From Neisseria mucosa (GTDB lineage: Bacteria; Pseudomonadota; Gammaproteobacteria; Burkholderiales; Neisseriaceae), in NCBI RefSeq assembly GCF_013267835.1, contig NZ_CP053939.1:1116001-1180000 (forward strand): a DNA stretch of 64,000 nt, given 5' to 3'. The notes under the pieces were generated by a model that saw only the letters and a list, made by a program, of their open reading frames with translations, was not told the origin of the DNA and searched no databases. The translations under genes were made by a program, and so were the position numbers. Within the stretch, counting starts at the first letter, position 1; every line of letters starts with the position of its first letter. This document shows positions 47,289 through 55,473 of this stretch, one piece after another.

Positions 47289-49359
47289 GCTGAGCCTCCG
47301 GCTGTTTACCGTCGCGGTACACTGCTGGAATTTCTTTAGCAGTTGGCCAACCGACTTTCCGGGCTTTCATGGCGGTACGCAAACCGTACACGGCGACAAT
47401 CACGACAACTGCCAGGAACAAAGCGGTCAGGCCGGCATTGATTTGGTCGTTGAAGATGATTTGTGACATTTCGCCGATGTCTTTAGCAGGGGCAAGGACT
47501 TCGCCTGAAGCCAAGGCATCGCGGTATTTGCCTGCGTGCGCCAAGAAGCTGACGCGTGGATCGCTGTGGAACAGTTTTTGCAAACCGGCATAGCAGGTTA
47601 CGAACAATACGCCGACAGCAGGAACCAAGGTTACCCAAACATAGCGGTCGCGTTTCATTTTCACCAAGACAACGGTACACATAATCAACGCTACGCCTGC
47701 CAGCATTTGGTTGGCGATACCGAACAGAGGCCAGAGCGAGTTAATGCCGCCCAGAGGGTCGGTTACGCCGGTATAGAGGAAGTAACCCCACAATGCCACG
47801 GCAAAGAATGTTGCAACCAGGTTGGCAGGGATAGAGTCGGTGTTACCGAATGGTTTGTAGAAGATACTGCCCAAGTCTTGAATCATGAAACGGGCAACGC
47901 GTGTACCGGCGTCAACCGCGGTCAGGATGAACAAGGCTTCAAACAGCAAGGCAAAGTGATACCAGAACGCCATCATAGCTTCGCCCGGAATCAGACGGCT
48001 CATGATGTGTGCCATACCGACTGCAAGGGTTGGCGCGCCGCCTGCACGGGACAGAATGGTGTTTTCGCCCACTTCTTTAGCAGTGTGCAACAAGGTTGCG
48101 GCATCAACAGGGAAGTTCAGTTTAGTGGTGATGACTTCGGCAGCAGTGTTGGCATCCGTACCAATCAGCGCAGCCGGGCTGTTCATCGCGAAGTACACGC
48201 CTGGCTCAAGCGAAGCGGCGGCAGCCAGCGCCATAATGGCCACAAAGCTTTCCATAATCATGCCGCCGTAACCGATCATGCGGACGTGGGTTTCGTTTTC
48301 CACCATTTTTGGCGTAGTACCGGAAGAAATCAGCGCATGGAAGCCTGAAACCGCACCACAAGCAATGGTAATGAACAAAAATGGGAACAATGCACCGGAG
48401 AATACCGGGCCTGAACCATCGATAAAGTGGGTAACTGCAGGCATTTGCAGGGTTGGGTTGACAATAACGATACCCAAAGCCAAAGCTGCAATCGTACCGA
48501 TTTTCAGGAAGGTGGACAGATAGTCGCGCGGAGTCAGCAAGAGCCAAACCGGCAATACGGAAGCCACGAAACCGTAAATCATAATCGCCCAAGTCAGCTG
48601 AATGCCGTCAAGGTCGAACCAGTGTCCGACGGAGCTGCGGGCAACATCTTCACCGTAAATCACGGCCAACATCAGCAAAATAAAGCCGACGATGGAAATC
48701 TCGCCGATTTTGCCCGGACGGATATAACGGGTGTAAATACCCATAAACAGGGCAATCGGCATAGTTGCTGCGATGGTGAACGTACCCCAAGGGCTGTGAA
48801 CCAATGCTTTCACAACAATCAACGCCAACACCGCCATAATGATGACCATAATCATCAAAATACCGATGGACGCGATCACGCCGGGAACGGTACCGAGTTC
48901 TTGTTTCACGATATCGCCCAAAGACTTACCGTCACGGCGCATGGAGACGAACAAGACCATCATATCCTGTACGGCACCGGCAAACACCACGCCGAAGATA
49001 ATCCACAAAGTACCGGGCAGATAACCCATTTGTGCTGCCAATACAGGACCGACCAAAGGACCTGCGCCGGCAATCGCGGCAAAGTGGTGGCCGAACAGTA
49101 CGCCTTTATGTGTGGGCACATAGTCCAAGCCGTCATTATGGCGTTCAGCCGGAGTCAGACGGTTAGGATCAAGCTGCATCACACGGTTGGCAATGTAAAG
49201 ACTGTAAAAACGGTAGGCAATACAGTATACCGAAATGGCGGCCGTAACCATCCAAATCGCACTGACCTGCTCGCCGCGACTGAGGGCCAAAGTGGTAAAG
49301 GAGGCCAGGCCTACCAAAACCACAATGCCCCAAATCAAAAATGATTTGAGCGATTTCAT
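47278..49359 (-). CDS. cstA: CstA/BtsT family pyruvate or peptide transporter
   Basis: A 693-aa polytopic inner-membrane protein with about 16-18 helices. Family features include the conserved early block GHHFAAIAGAGPLVGPVLAAQMGYLPG. CstA-family proteins take up pyruvate or peptides under carbon limitation. A good AAGGA ribosome site supports the start. The ybdD gene overlaps its end. Confidence 0.94.
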   Translation of the reverse strand: MKSLKSFLIWGIVVLVGLASFTTLALSRGEQVSAIWMVTAAISVYCIAYRFYSLYIANRVMQLDPNRLTPAERHNDGLDYVPTHKGVLFGHHFAAIAGAGPLVGPVLAAQMGYLPGTLWIIFGVVFAGAVQDMMVLFVSMRRDGKSLGDIVKQELGTVPGVIASIGILMIMVIIMAVLALIVVKALVHSPWGTFTIAATMPIALFMGIYTRYIRPGKIGEISIVGFILLMLAVIYGEDVARSSVGHWFDLDGIQLTWAIMIYGFVASVLPVWLLLTPRDYLSTFLKIGTIAALALGIVIVNPTLQMPAVTHFIDGSGPVFSGALFPFLFITIACGAVSGFHALISSGTTPKMVENETHVRMIGYGGMIMESFVAIMALAAAASLEPGVYFAMNSPAALIGTDANTAAEVITTKLNFPVDAATLLHTAKEVGENTILSRAGGAPTLAVGMAHIMSRLIPGEAMMAFWYHFALLFEALFILTAVDAGTRVARFMIQDLGSIFYKPFGNTDSIPANLVATFFAVALWGYFLYTGVTDPLGGINSLWPLFGIANQMLAGVALIMCTVVLVKMKRDRYVWVTLVPAVGVLFVTCYAGLQKLFHSDPRVSFLAHAGKYRDALASGEVLAPAKDIGEMSQIIFNDQINAGLTALFLAVVVIVAVYGLRTAMKARKVGWPTAKEIPAVYRDGKQPEAQHEA

Positions 49360-49691
49360 TGATTTATCCTTAAAACGTGATACACGAAAGCTGGTTTTAG
49401 CAACAAACTGCCTTCATGCGCTTTAGAAAGACCAATCATTTTAGTCTTTATAGATTTTATGAGTGAAATGTCATTTCAACCCGAATTCGACAAAAAACAA
49501 AATGATTAGTTCGCCCGTAAGGTTAACACAAACAGACAATATACCCTTCATTTTTTACTTCAAATCCAAATATTCCTTAACATATAGCAAACGCAAGGCC
49601 GTCTGAAAACCCAAAAATTCAGTTTTCAGACGGCCTGACAAACGGTCAATGCTATAATCCGACATTCCCATTTCTTCTATATTGCCATACC
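49360..49691. other. 332-bp divergent region between cstA and rluF-like gene, with internal DUS hairpin
   Basis: A DUS pair with 15-base arms (49596-49610 and 49622-49636, loop 11) lies in a divergent promoter region, not after a gene. A TATAAT at 49653 lies 34 bases before the rluF-like ATG. The rest (49380-49590) is AT-rich and should hold the cstA promoter. Confidence 0.6.
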
Positions 49692-50435
49692 ATGCAAAAC
49701 AACGATTCCGAAACCATGCGCCTCTCCAAACGCATGGCGCAATTAGGCTTATGCTCGCGCCGCGAGGCAGACAGCTACATCGAGCAAGGCTGGGTCAAAG
49801 TCAACGGCCAAACCGCCGTACTCGGTCAAAAAGTCACCGAGCGCGACCGCATCGACCTCAACAAACAAGCCCATGAAAAACAAGCCGCGCGCGTAACCAT
49901 CCTGCTGAACAAGCCCGTCGGCTACGTCAGCGCGCAGGCAGAAAAAGGCTATAAATCCGCAGCCGAACTCATTACCGCCGACAACCATTGGGAAGGCGAC
50001 GACAGCCGTATCCCTTTCAGCGAAAAGCACAAATTCGGTTTGGCCCCTGCCGGCCGCCTGGACATCGACTCTGTAGGATTGTTGGTACTCACCCAGGACG
50101 GCCGCATTGCCAAACAACTGATTGGCGAAAACAGCAGCAGCGAAAAAGAATACCTCGTCCGCGTCCGCGGCAAACTGGACAACAAAGGCCTCGCCCTACT
50201 CAACCACGGCTTGAGTTTGGACGGAGAAAAATTGCGCCCCGCCAAAGTCGAATGGCAAAACGAAGACCAGTTGCGCTTTATTTTGCGACAAGGCAAAAAA
50301 CGCCAAATCCGCCGCATGTGCGAGCTGGTCGGCCTGCGCGTTGTCGGCTTGAAACGCATCCGCATGGGCAAAGTCAAACTCGGCAGACTGCCGCCGGGCA
50401 AATGGCGTTATTTACGCGCTGACGAATCGTTTTAA
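49692..50435 (+). CDS. rRNA pseudouridine synthase, RsuA/RluF type
   Basis: A 247-aa protein. An N-terminal S4 domain ([30 protein letters not shown]) is followed by the pseudouridine synthase core with catalytic Asp in [15 protein letters not shown] and the [11 protein letters not shown] motif. It isomerises a uridine in rRNA. The length and motifs suggest RluF (23S) more than RsuA (16S), but the target is not certain. Confidence 0.88.
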   Translation: MQNNDSETMRLSKRMAQLGLCSRREADSYIEQGWVKVNGQTAVLGQKVTERDRIDLNKQAHEKQAARVTILLNKPVGYVSAQAEKGYKSAAELITADNHWEGDDSRIPFSEKHKFGLAPAGRLDIDSVGLLVLTQDGRIAKQLIGENSSSEKEYLVRVRGKLDNKGLALLNHGLSLDGEKLRPAKVEWQNEDQLRFILRQGKKRQIRRMCELVGLRVVGLKRIRMGKVKLGRLPPGKWRYLRADESF

Positions 50436-50448
50436 TTGCAGATAACAA

Positions 50449-50481
50449 AAAGGCCGTCTGAAAACACATTTCAGACGGCCT
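50449..50481. terminator. Bidirectional DUS-pair terminator
   Basis: 13-base arms AGGCCGTCTGAAA with a 5-base loop between the converging rluF-like gene and alr. Confidence 0.8.
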
Positions 50482-50494
50482 GATTTTTGACTGC

Positions 50495-51553
50495 CTACTC
50501 GATATAAGTAAACTTCGCACGTTTAATATTGCAGAGGATTTCGTACGGAATCATACCGGCAACTTCGGCAACTTCATTAATATTAATCACATCGCCCCAA
50601 AGCTCGACTTCCGCGCCCAAGCCCTCTTTCGAGGCTTCCAGCTCAACCGTAATCATATCCATAGACACCCTGCCGATAATGCGGCTGCGTTTGCCATCGA
50701 TGGCGACCGGAGAATTAGTGGAAGCGCGACGCGGATAACCGTCGGCATAGCCGCAGGCAATCAAACCGACACGGGTGGATTTGCTGGTGTAGAACGTTGC
50801 GCCGTAACCAATCGGAGAATGCGGTTGCAACACACGTTCGCCGAAAACGCGGGAAGTCAGACGCATAACAGGTTTCAAACGCTCATCCACGCTGCCGAAA
50901 GGCGAAATGCCATACAAGGCCAGACCGGCACGACCCCAATCGCGGCGCGCTTCAGGCACGTTCAAAATCGCGGCGGAATTGGCCAAGCTCTCTTCGCCTT
51001 CCAAACCCTCACACGCCAAATCAAACGCTTCAAGCTGCATTTCAGTCATGCCGTTTTCCGGCTCGTCCGCACAGGCAAAATGGCTGAATTTCACAATGTT
51101 TTCAACCGATTCGGATTGTTTCAATGCCGTATAGGCGGCGGCATAGTTATGCGGAAAGAAACCGGCACGGTGCATACCAGAGTCCATTTTCAGCCATACG
51201 GTTGTCGGACGTTGCCACTCATGATGTGCAAACGCCTCCAACTGCCATTGACTGCCGATTGCCGGCCACAAATCATAACGGTCAACATCCGCATACTCTG
51301 CAGCCTCAAACACGCCTTCCAATAAAACAATCGGGTTTTTAATGCCGTTTTGACGCAATTCCACGCCTTCATCTACCGTTGCCACCGCAAAGCCGTCGGC
51401 AATATCCGCCAACGCGTGTGCACATCTGACCGCACCATGCCCGTAAGCATCGGCCTTAATCACAGCCAACAATTTATTGCCGTGCAACTCTTTGAGAAAA
51501 CGATAATTTTGACGTAAATTATCCAAACGGATTTGCGCATTGAGCGGACGCAT
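50495..51553 (-). CDS. alr: Alanine racemase
   Basis: A 352-aa fold III PLP enzyme with PLP Lys33 in VIKADAYGHG and the C-terminal catalytic region with GYGATFYTSKSTRVG and VSMDMITVE. It makes D-alanine for peptidoglycan. An AGAGGA site precedes the ATG. The gene is divergent from the Lrp/AsnC regulator next to it, which could regulate amino acid metabolism here. Confidence 0.95.
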   Translation of the reverse strand: MRPLNAQIRLDNLRQNYRFLKELHGNKLLAVIKADAYGHGAVRCAHALADIADGFAVATVDEGVELRQNGIKNPIVLLEGVFEAAEYADVDRYDLWPAIGSQWQLEAFAHHEWQRPTTVWLKMDSGMHRAGFFPHNYAAAYTALKQSESVENIVKFSHFACADEPENGMTEMQLEAFDLACEGLEGEESLANSAAILNVPEARRDWGRAGLALYGISPFGSVDERLKPVMRLTSRVFGERVLQPHSPIGYGATFYTSKSTRVGLIACGYADGYPRRASTNSPVAIDGKRSRIIGRVSMDMITVELEASKEGLGAEVELWGDVININEVAEVAGMIPYEILCNIKRAKFTYIE

Positions 51554-51720
51554 AATGTATTCCTCTTATCGGCATCCGTTTCAGACGGCCTGCCCTATTA
51601 CTTTGAAGCGAATATTATAGGTCAAAAACCATACAGGATTCCATGAAATACACAAGATTAATATCTTCCTTTTGCCTTACCTTTAAGGATTTATGCTTCT
51701 TCTGAGCCTGTTTTAAGGTT

Positions 51721-52221
51721 ATGATGTCATCCAAATTGAAAACGACAAGCATCAAAGCCATGAAAGAACTCGACAAAACCGACTTAAAAATTCTCAAGCT
51801 CCTGCAACAAAACGCACGCATCCCCATGACCGAATTGGCTGAAAAAGTCGGCCTCTCCACTACGCCGGTAACCGAACGCGTCCGCCGCTTGGAACGCGAC
51901 AACCTCATTACCGGCTATCACGCCCATCTGAATCCACATGCCTTAGGTCAAAGCCTCTTGGTCTTTGTCGAACTGAAACTGCGTTCCAAATCCGGCAATA
52001 TTTTTGAAGACTTCAAACGCGAAGTGCTGAAGATTCCGCAAATTTTGGAATGCCACTTGGTCTCCGGCGAATACGACTACCTCATCAAAGTCCGCCTGCC
52101 CAATATGTCCGCCTATCGCGATATGCTCGGCAATATCCTGCTGCAACTGCCGGCAGCAGCCGAAAGCCGCAGCTATGTCGTAATGGAAGAAGTCAAAGAA
52201 GAAGTAGTATTAGACATCTAA
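51721..52221 (+). CDS. Lrp/AsnC family transcriptional regulator
   Basis: Up to 166 aa. An N-terminal winged HTH (LDKTDLKILKLLQQNARIPMTELAEKVGLSTTPVTERVRRLE) is followed by a RAM effector domain (about 75-160) with LVFVELKLR and SGEYDYLIKVRL. It probably forms octamers and binds amino acids. Starts at 51721, 51724 and 51760 are possible; AAGG fits 51724 best by spacing, and 51760 is the family-like start. The position next to the sRNA candidate matches the meningococcal locus NMB1650. Confidence 0.92.
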   Translation: MMSSKLKTTSIKAMKELDKTDLKILKLLQQNARIPMTELAEKVGLSTTPVTERVRRLERDNLITGYHAHLNPHALGQSLLVFVELKLRSKSGNIFEDFKREVLKIPQILECHLVSGEYDYLIKVRLPNMSAYRDMLGNILLQLPAAAESRSYVVMEEVKEEVVLDI

Positions 52222-52238
52222 TTCCATTCAACCAACAG

Positions 52239-52273
52239 AGGCCGTCTGAAATATTACAACATTCAGACGGCCT
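52239..52273 (+). terminator. DUS-pair terminator after lrp-type gene
   Basis: 12-base arms AGGCCGTCTGAA and complement (plus an inner AT pair), loop about 11 bases, then TTGTTTT. Confidence 0.8.
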
Positions 52274-52290
52274 TTGTTTTAAACAGGCAA

Positions 52291-52379
52291 AAAAAAATGC
52301 ACACATCCGATAGAATGTGTGCCAAGTCTACAAAGGAGAAATAGAGGAGAAAAATCAAGCTGCATCAAGCAACTCAACG
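52291..52379 (-). ncRNA. Small RNA, RcoF/NmsR sibling-sRNA type
   Basis: A predicted ~89-nt minus-strand transcript. From the promoter at 52386-52414 it would start near 52379. Stem-loop 1 is AGTTGC/GCAGCT. A single-stranded CU-rich stretch follows with TTTCTCCTC and TTTCTCCTTTG, complementary to Shine-Dalgarno sequences. The terminator (GCACACAT/ATGTGTGC, 8-base loop, then A and nine T) gives the poly-U tail that Hfq binds. Position beside an AsnC-type regulator equals that of meningococcal RcoF/NmsR sRNAs, which repress TCA-cycle and propionate mRNAs. Only one copy is seen here; meningococcus has two in tandem. Confidence 0.78.
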
Positions 52380-52385
52380 GCGCGA

Positions 52386-52414
52386 ATTATCCTAGCCTTC
52401 TACCCGACTGTCAA
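52386..52414 (-). promoter_or_regulatory. Near-consensus promoter of the sRNA
   Basis: The minus strand reads TTGACA, 17-base spacer, GATAAT. It is a strong constitutive-type promoter pointing at the sRNA, with no open reading frame behind it. Confidence 0.85.
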
Positions 52415-52599
52415 CTGTTTTCCTACCTATTTTCAAGCATTTTGCCAAAAAACAACAAATCCGCTATTCCCCTCTTTTTCTGGCTATTTTCGCCCATATA
52501 TAAAGGAAATTTAGGGCCGTCTGAAACACATATTGCCACTGTAGGCAAACAGCCCCATACTCACACATTCATAGCCCATATCCGTCCCAACCCACAACC

Positions 52600-53937
52600 A
52601 TGACCACCCCACTTTCCCTTGCCGTCGTCGGCCATACCAACACAGGCAAAACCTCACTCTTACGTACGCTTTTGCGCGACAGTACCTTCGGCGAAGTGAA
52701 AAACGCGCCATCTACCACGCGCCATGTCGAAGAAGCCCTCATCAACGACGGTGACGACAGCCTAGTTTACCTCTACGACACACCCGGCCTTGAAGATGCC
52801 GGCGGCGTGTTGGACTGGCTGGAAACCCACACATCCGCACGCGATGACGGCATCGAGCGCATTCAGCAATTCCTCAACAACCATGAAGCGCATCACGAAT
52901 TCAACCAAGAGGCCAAAGTGCTGCGCCAAGTCATGCAAAGCGACATGGCCATGTATGTCATCGATGCACGGGAGCCAGTCCTTAACAAATACAAAGACGA
53001 GCTGACCATTTTGTCTTGGTGTGCCAAGCCCATCATGCCCGTGTTCAACTTCACCCAAAATCAAGACCTGACTGCTTGGACCAATATGCTCGCCCGCCGC
53101 GCCCTGCATGTTTACGCCGGTTTCGATACCGTTGCGTTTGACTTTGAAGGCGAAATCCGATTGTGGGACAACCTTGCCACCATGTTACCTAAGCGCGACA
53201 TCCTCGACCGCCTCATCAATATGCGCCGTCGCGAGTGGCAACGGCTGGATACGGAAGCGCGCCGTGAAATTGCCGATTTTCTGCTGGATGCCGCCGCATT
53301 TACCCAAGAAATTGCCGAAAACGACGACCCTGCCCCGACTTTGGAAGTCATGCAATCGGAAATCCGCCAACTTGAGCGACAAATGCAACAACGCCTGTTC
53401 ACACTTTACCGCTTCTATCACGACGAAGTCGGCAGCGACAGCACATGGATGCCCAAAGCCTTCAAACAAGATCCGTTTGACAGCGAATTGCTCAAACATT
53501 ACGGCATCCGTACCGGTACTGGCGCAACCGCAGGCGCACTCATCGGCCTAGGCTTGGACATTGCCACGCTTGGCGGTTCGCTTGGTTTGGGTACGGCCAT
53601 CGGCGGCCTGTTGGGCGGCATTTTGCCCAACGCCCAAGACATCACCGACAAAATCAACGGCCGACAAACCCTGCATACCGATCCGGAAACCCTTACCCTG
53701 CTCGCCGCACGCGCGCTGGATTTGTTGCACGTCTTGCAAACGCGCGGCCATGCCGCCCAATCGCATATCGAGCTAAACGAACGCAAAGCGCCATGGAATG
53801 CGGCCAAACTGCCAAGCGAACTCAACAAAGCACGCAGCAACCGCAAATGGTCTTCGCTCAACACACACCAGCCCGAACTCAGCCGTAACGAACGCGCAGC
53901 CTATGTCGGTTCTTTAAGCGAGAAATTAAAAGTTTAA
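52600..53937 (+). CDS. GTPase with DUF3482 domain
   Basis: A 445-aa protein with a TrmE/Era-type G domain: G1 GHTNTGKTS at 11-19 and G3 DTPG near 60-63. The region from about 210 on is helical and charged, followed by a Gly/Ala/Leu-rich hydrophobic stretch (GTGATAGALIGLGL and GLGTAIGGLLGGIL, about 305-345) that may insert in or lie on the membrane. The C-terminus is DUF3482. In other proteobacteria a DUF2868 membrane protein is encoded just upstream; none is here. Function unknown. Confidence 0.85.
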   Translation: MTTPLSLAVVGHTNTGKTSLLRTLLRDSTFGEVKNAPSTTRHVEEALINDGDDSLVYLYDTPGLEDAGGVLDWLETHTSARDDGIERIQQFLNNHEAHHEFNQEAKVLRQVMQSDMAMYVIDAREPVLNKYKDELTILSWCAKPIMPVFNFTQNQDLTAWTNMLARRALHVYAGFDTVAFDFEGEIRLWDNLATMLPKRDILDRLINMRRREWQRLDTEARREIADFLLDAAAFTQEIAENDDPAPTLEVMQSEIRQLERQMQQRLFTLYRFYHDEVGSDSTWMPKAFKQDPFDSELLKHYGIRTGTGATAGALIGLGLDIATLGGSLGLGTAIGGLLGGILPNAQDITDKINGRQTLHTDPETLTLLAARALDLLHVLQTRGHAAQSHIELNERKAPWNAAKLPSELNKARSNRKWSSLNTHQPELSRNERAAYVGSLSEKLKV

Positions 53938-53955
53938 AATCACTGTTTAACAAAA

Positions 53956-53989
53956 AGGCCGTCTGAAACCTAAATGTTTCAGACGGCCT
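53956..53989. terminator. Bidirectional DUS-pair terminator
   Basis: 14-bp arms AGGCCGTCTGAAAC with a 6-base loop between the converging DUF3482 gene and mtrE. Confidence 0.85.
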
Positions 53990-54010
53990 CTTGATTTTAG
54001 CTGACAAAAC

Positions 54011-55417
54011 TTATTCGGCAGCTTTGGTTTCGCGTTTCAAACCGCCGCCAAGCGCTTTATACAAGTCGGCAAGGTTTTCCAGACGGGTCAGCTGATTGGC
54101 TAAAAGAGCAGTTTCTGCGCCGTAACTGCTGCGTTCGGCATCCAACAAATCCAATGCGCTGGATACGCCATGTTTGTAGCGCAGGCTGATGAGGCGCAGG
54201 CTGTCGTTGTAGGCACGGCTTTGTTTGCTCAAAGCTGCATAGCTTTTATCCAGCTGTTCGCGTGCAACCAACGCATTGGAAACATCTTTGAATGCGGATT
54301 GAACAGCGGCTTCATAAGCAACGATTTGTGCCTGTTGGCGCAGTTTGGCTACGTCAAGATTGGCTTTGTTTGTGCCCCAGTCAAAGATAGGCAGAGTAAT
54401 TGACGGTGCAAAAGCCCAAATACCCGTACCGCTCTTAAACAGACCGCTCAGCTCGCCGGAAGCTGTACCGACAGAACCGGTCAGGCTGATACGTGGGAAA
54501 AACGCCGCACGTGCCGCGCCGATATTGGCATTGGCTTGTTTGAGCGCGTGTTCGGCCGCACGGATATCCGGACGGTTGAGCAACAGGTCCGAACTCAAAC
54601 CGGCAGGCAGTTTGGTCATTTTGAACTGTTTGTTCAAAGGCAAACCGGCAGGCAAGTCTTCAGGCAAAGGTTGATTAATCAACATAGCCAAGGAATTTCG
54701 CGCTTGCTCGCGGTTTTTTACCGCAGATGCGTAATCGGCTTTGGCCGATTCAATCAGCGCTTCCTGTTGGTGCAAATCAACGGCGGAAATCACGCCGGCC
54801 TTATGGCGTAATTGCGAGAGCTTGTAAGTCGCTTCACGGGTTTGTAATACGCGTTGTGCCAATGCCATGGTTTCTTCCGCGTAGCGTTCGTTAAAGTAGG
54901 CTTTGGCAACGGTAGAAATCAGGGTCAGATGGGCGGCATCGCGGTTTGCGGCCACATTAAAATAACCTTGCAACGCGGCTTCGCTGGTGCTGCGGACACG
55001 GCCGAAGAGGTCAAGCTCATAAGAGGCTGCGCCCAAACCCACGCTGTATTGGCTGCTAACGCTGCCGCCACTCAAACTGCCTTGACGCGAACCTGTACCG
55101 CTGGCATTGACGGTTGGCAACAAATTATTACGCGCAATCATGTATTGCTTGCGGTAGATTTCCGCATTCAGCGCGGCTGTACGCAAATCGGTATTGCGTT
55201 CCAATGCGATGTCGATCAGGCGGTGAAGGCGAGGATCGGCAAAGTAATCTTGCCAACCCAATTCGGCTGCACGGATACCGTCGTCAACAGTGTCGTATTT
55301 AAACGTATCGGCCACGGCAACTTGAGGCTGCTCATATTTCGGCATCATGGTACAGGCCGACAAAGCCACGGCGGCGGCAACGGCGGTCAGTACAGGTTTG
55401 AATGTAATCTTCTTCAT
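54011..55417 (-). CDS. mtrE: Outer membrane efflux channel MtrE
   Basis: A 468-aa NodT/TolC-family lipoprotein, lipobox ALSACTMM. Two OEP repeats form the barrel and periplasmic helices; conserved patterns include AEHALKQANANIGAARAAFFPRISLTGSVG and the LDLLDAERS segment. It is the exit duct of the MtrCDE pump. The start at 55417 gives the gonococcal-type length and signal peptide. It is third in mtrCDE, with a DUS hairpin in the mtrD-mtrE gap. Confidence 0.95.
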   Translation of the reverse strand: MKKITFKPVLTAVAAAVALSACTMMPKYEQPQVAVADTFKYDTVDDGIRAAELGWQDYFADPRLHRLIDIALERNTDLRTAALNAEIYRKQYMIARNNLLPTVNASGTGSRQGSLSGGSVSSQYSVGLGAASYELDLFGRVRSTSEAALQGYFNVAANRDAAHLTLISTVAKAYFNERYAEETMALAQRVLQTREATYKLSQLRHKAGVISAVDLHQQEALIESAKADYASAVKNREQARNSLAMLINQPLPEDLPAGLPLNKQFKMTKLPAGLSSDLLLNRPDIRAAEHALKQANANIGAARAAFFPRISLTGSVGTASGELSGLFKSGTGIWAFAPSITLPIFDWGTNKANLDVAKLRQQAQIVAYEAAVQSAFKDVSNALVAREQLDKSYAALSKQSRAYNDSLRLISLRYKHGVSSALDLLDAERSSYGAETALLANQLTRLENLADLYKALGGGLKRETKAAE

Positions 55418-55439
55418 TTTAGAATCCTTTAGCATTTTG

Positions 55440-55468
55440 AGGCCGTCTGAAAATTTTTCAGACGGCCT
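55440..55468 (-). terminator. DUS hairpin inside the mtrCDE operon
   Basis: 14-bp arms AGGCCGTCTGAAAA and complement with a 1-base centre in the 56-base gap between mtrD and mtrE. Followed on the minus strand by TCAAAATGC rather than a T run, so termination may be weak or partial. Confidence 0.6.
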
Positions 55469-55473
55469 TTGCT

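Noticed and set aside
48427..49344. 305-codon open frame antisense to cstA
   Set aside because: His/Asn/Gln-rich translation typical of the reverse of a membrane protein gene.
52415..52599. Second tandem sibling sRNA upstream of the first
   Set aside because: No second promoter, CU-rich segment or terminator hairpin on the minus strand; only a single DUS near 52515.
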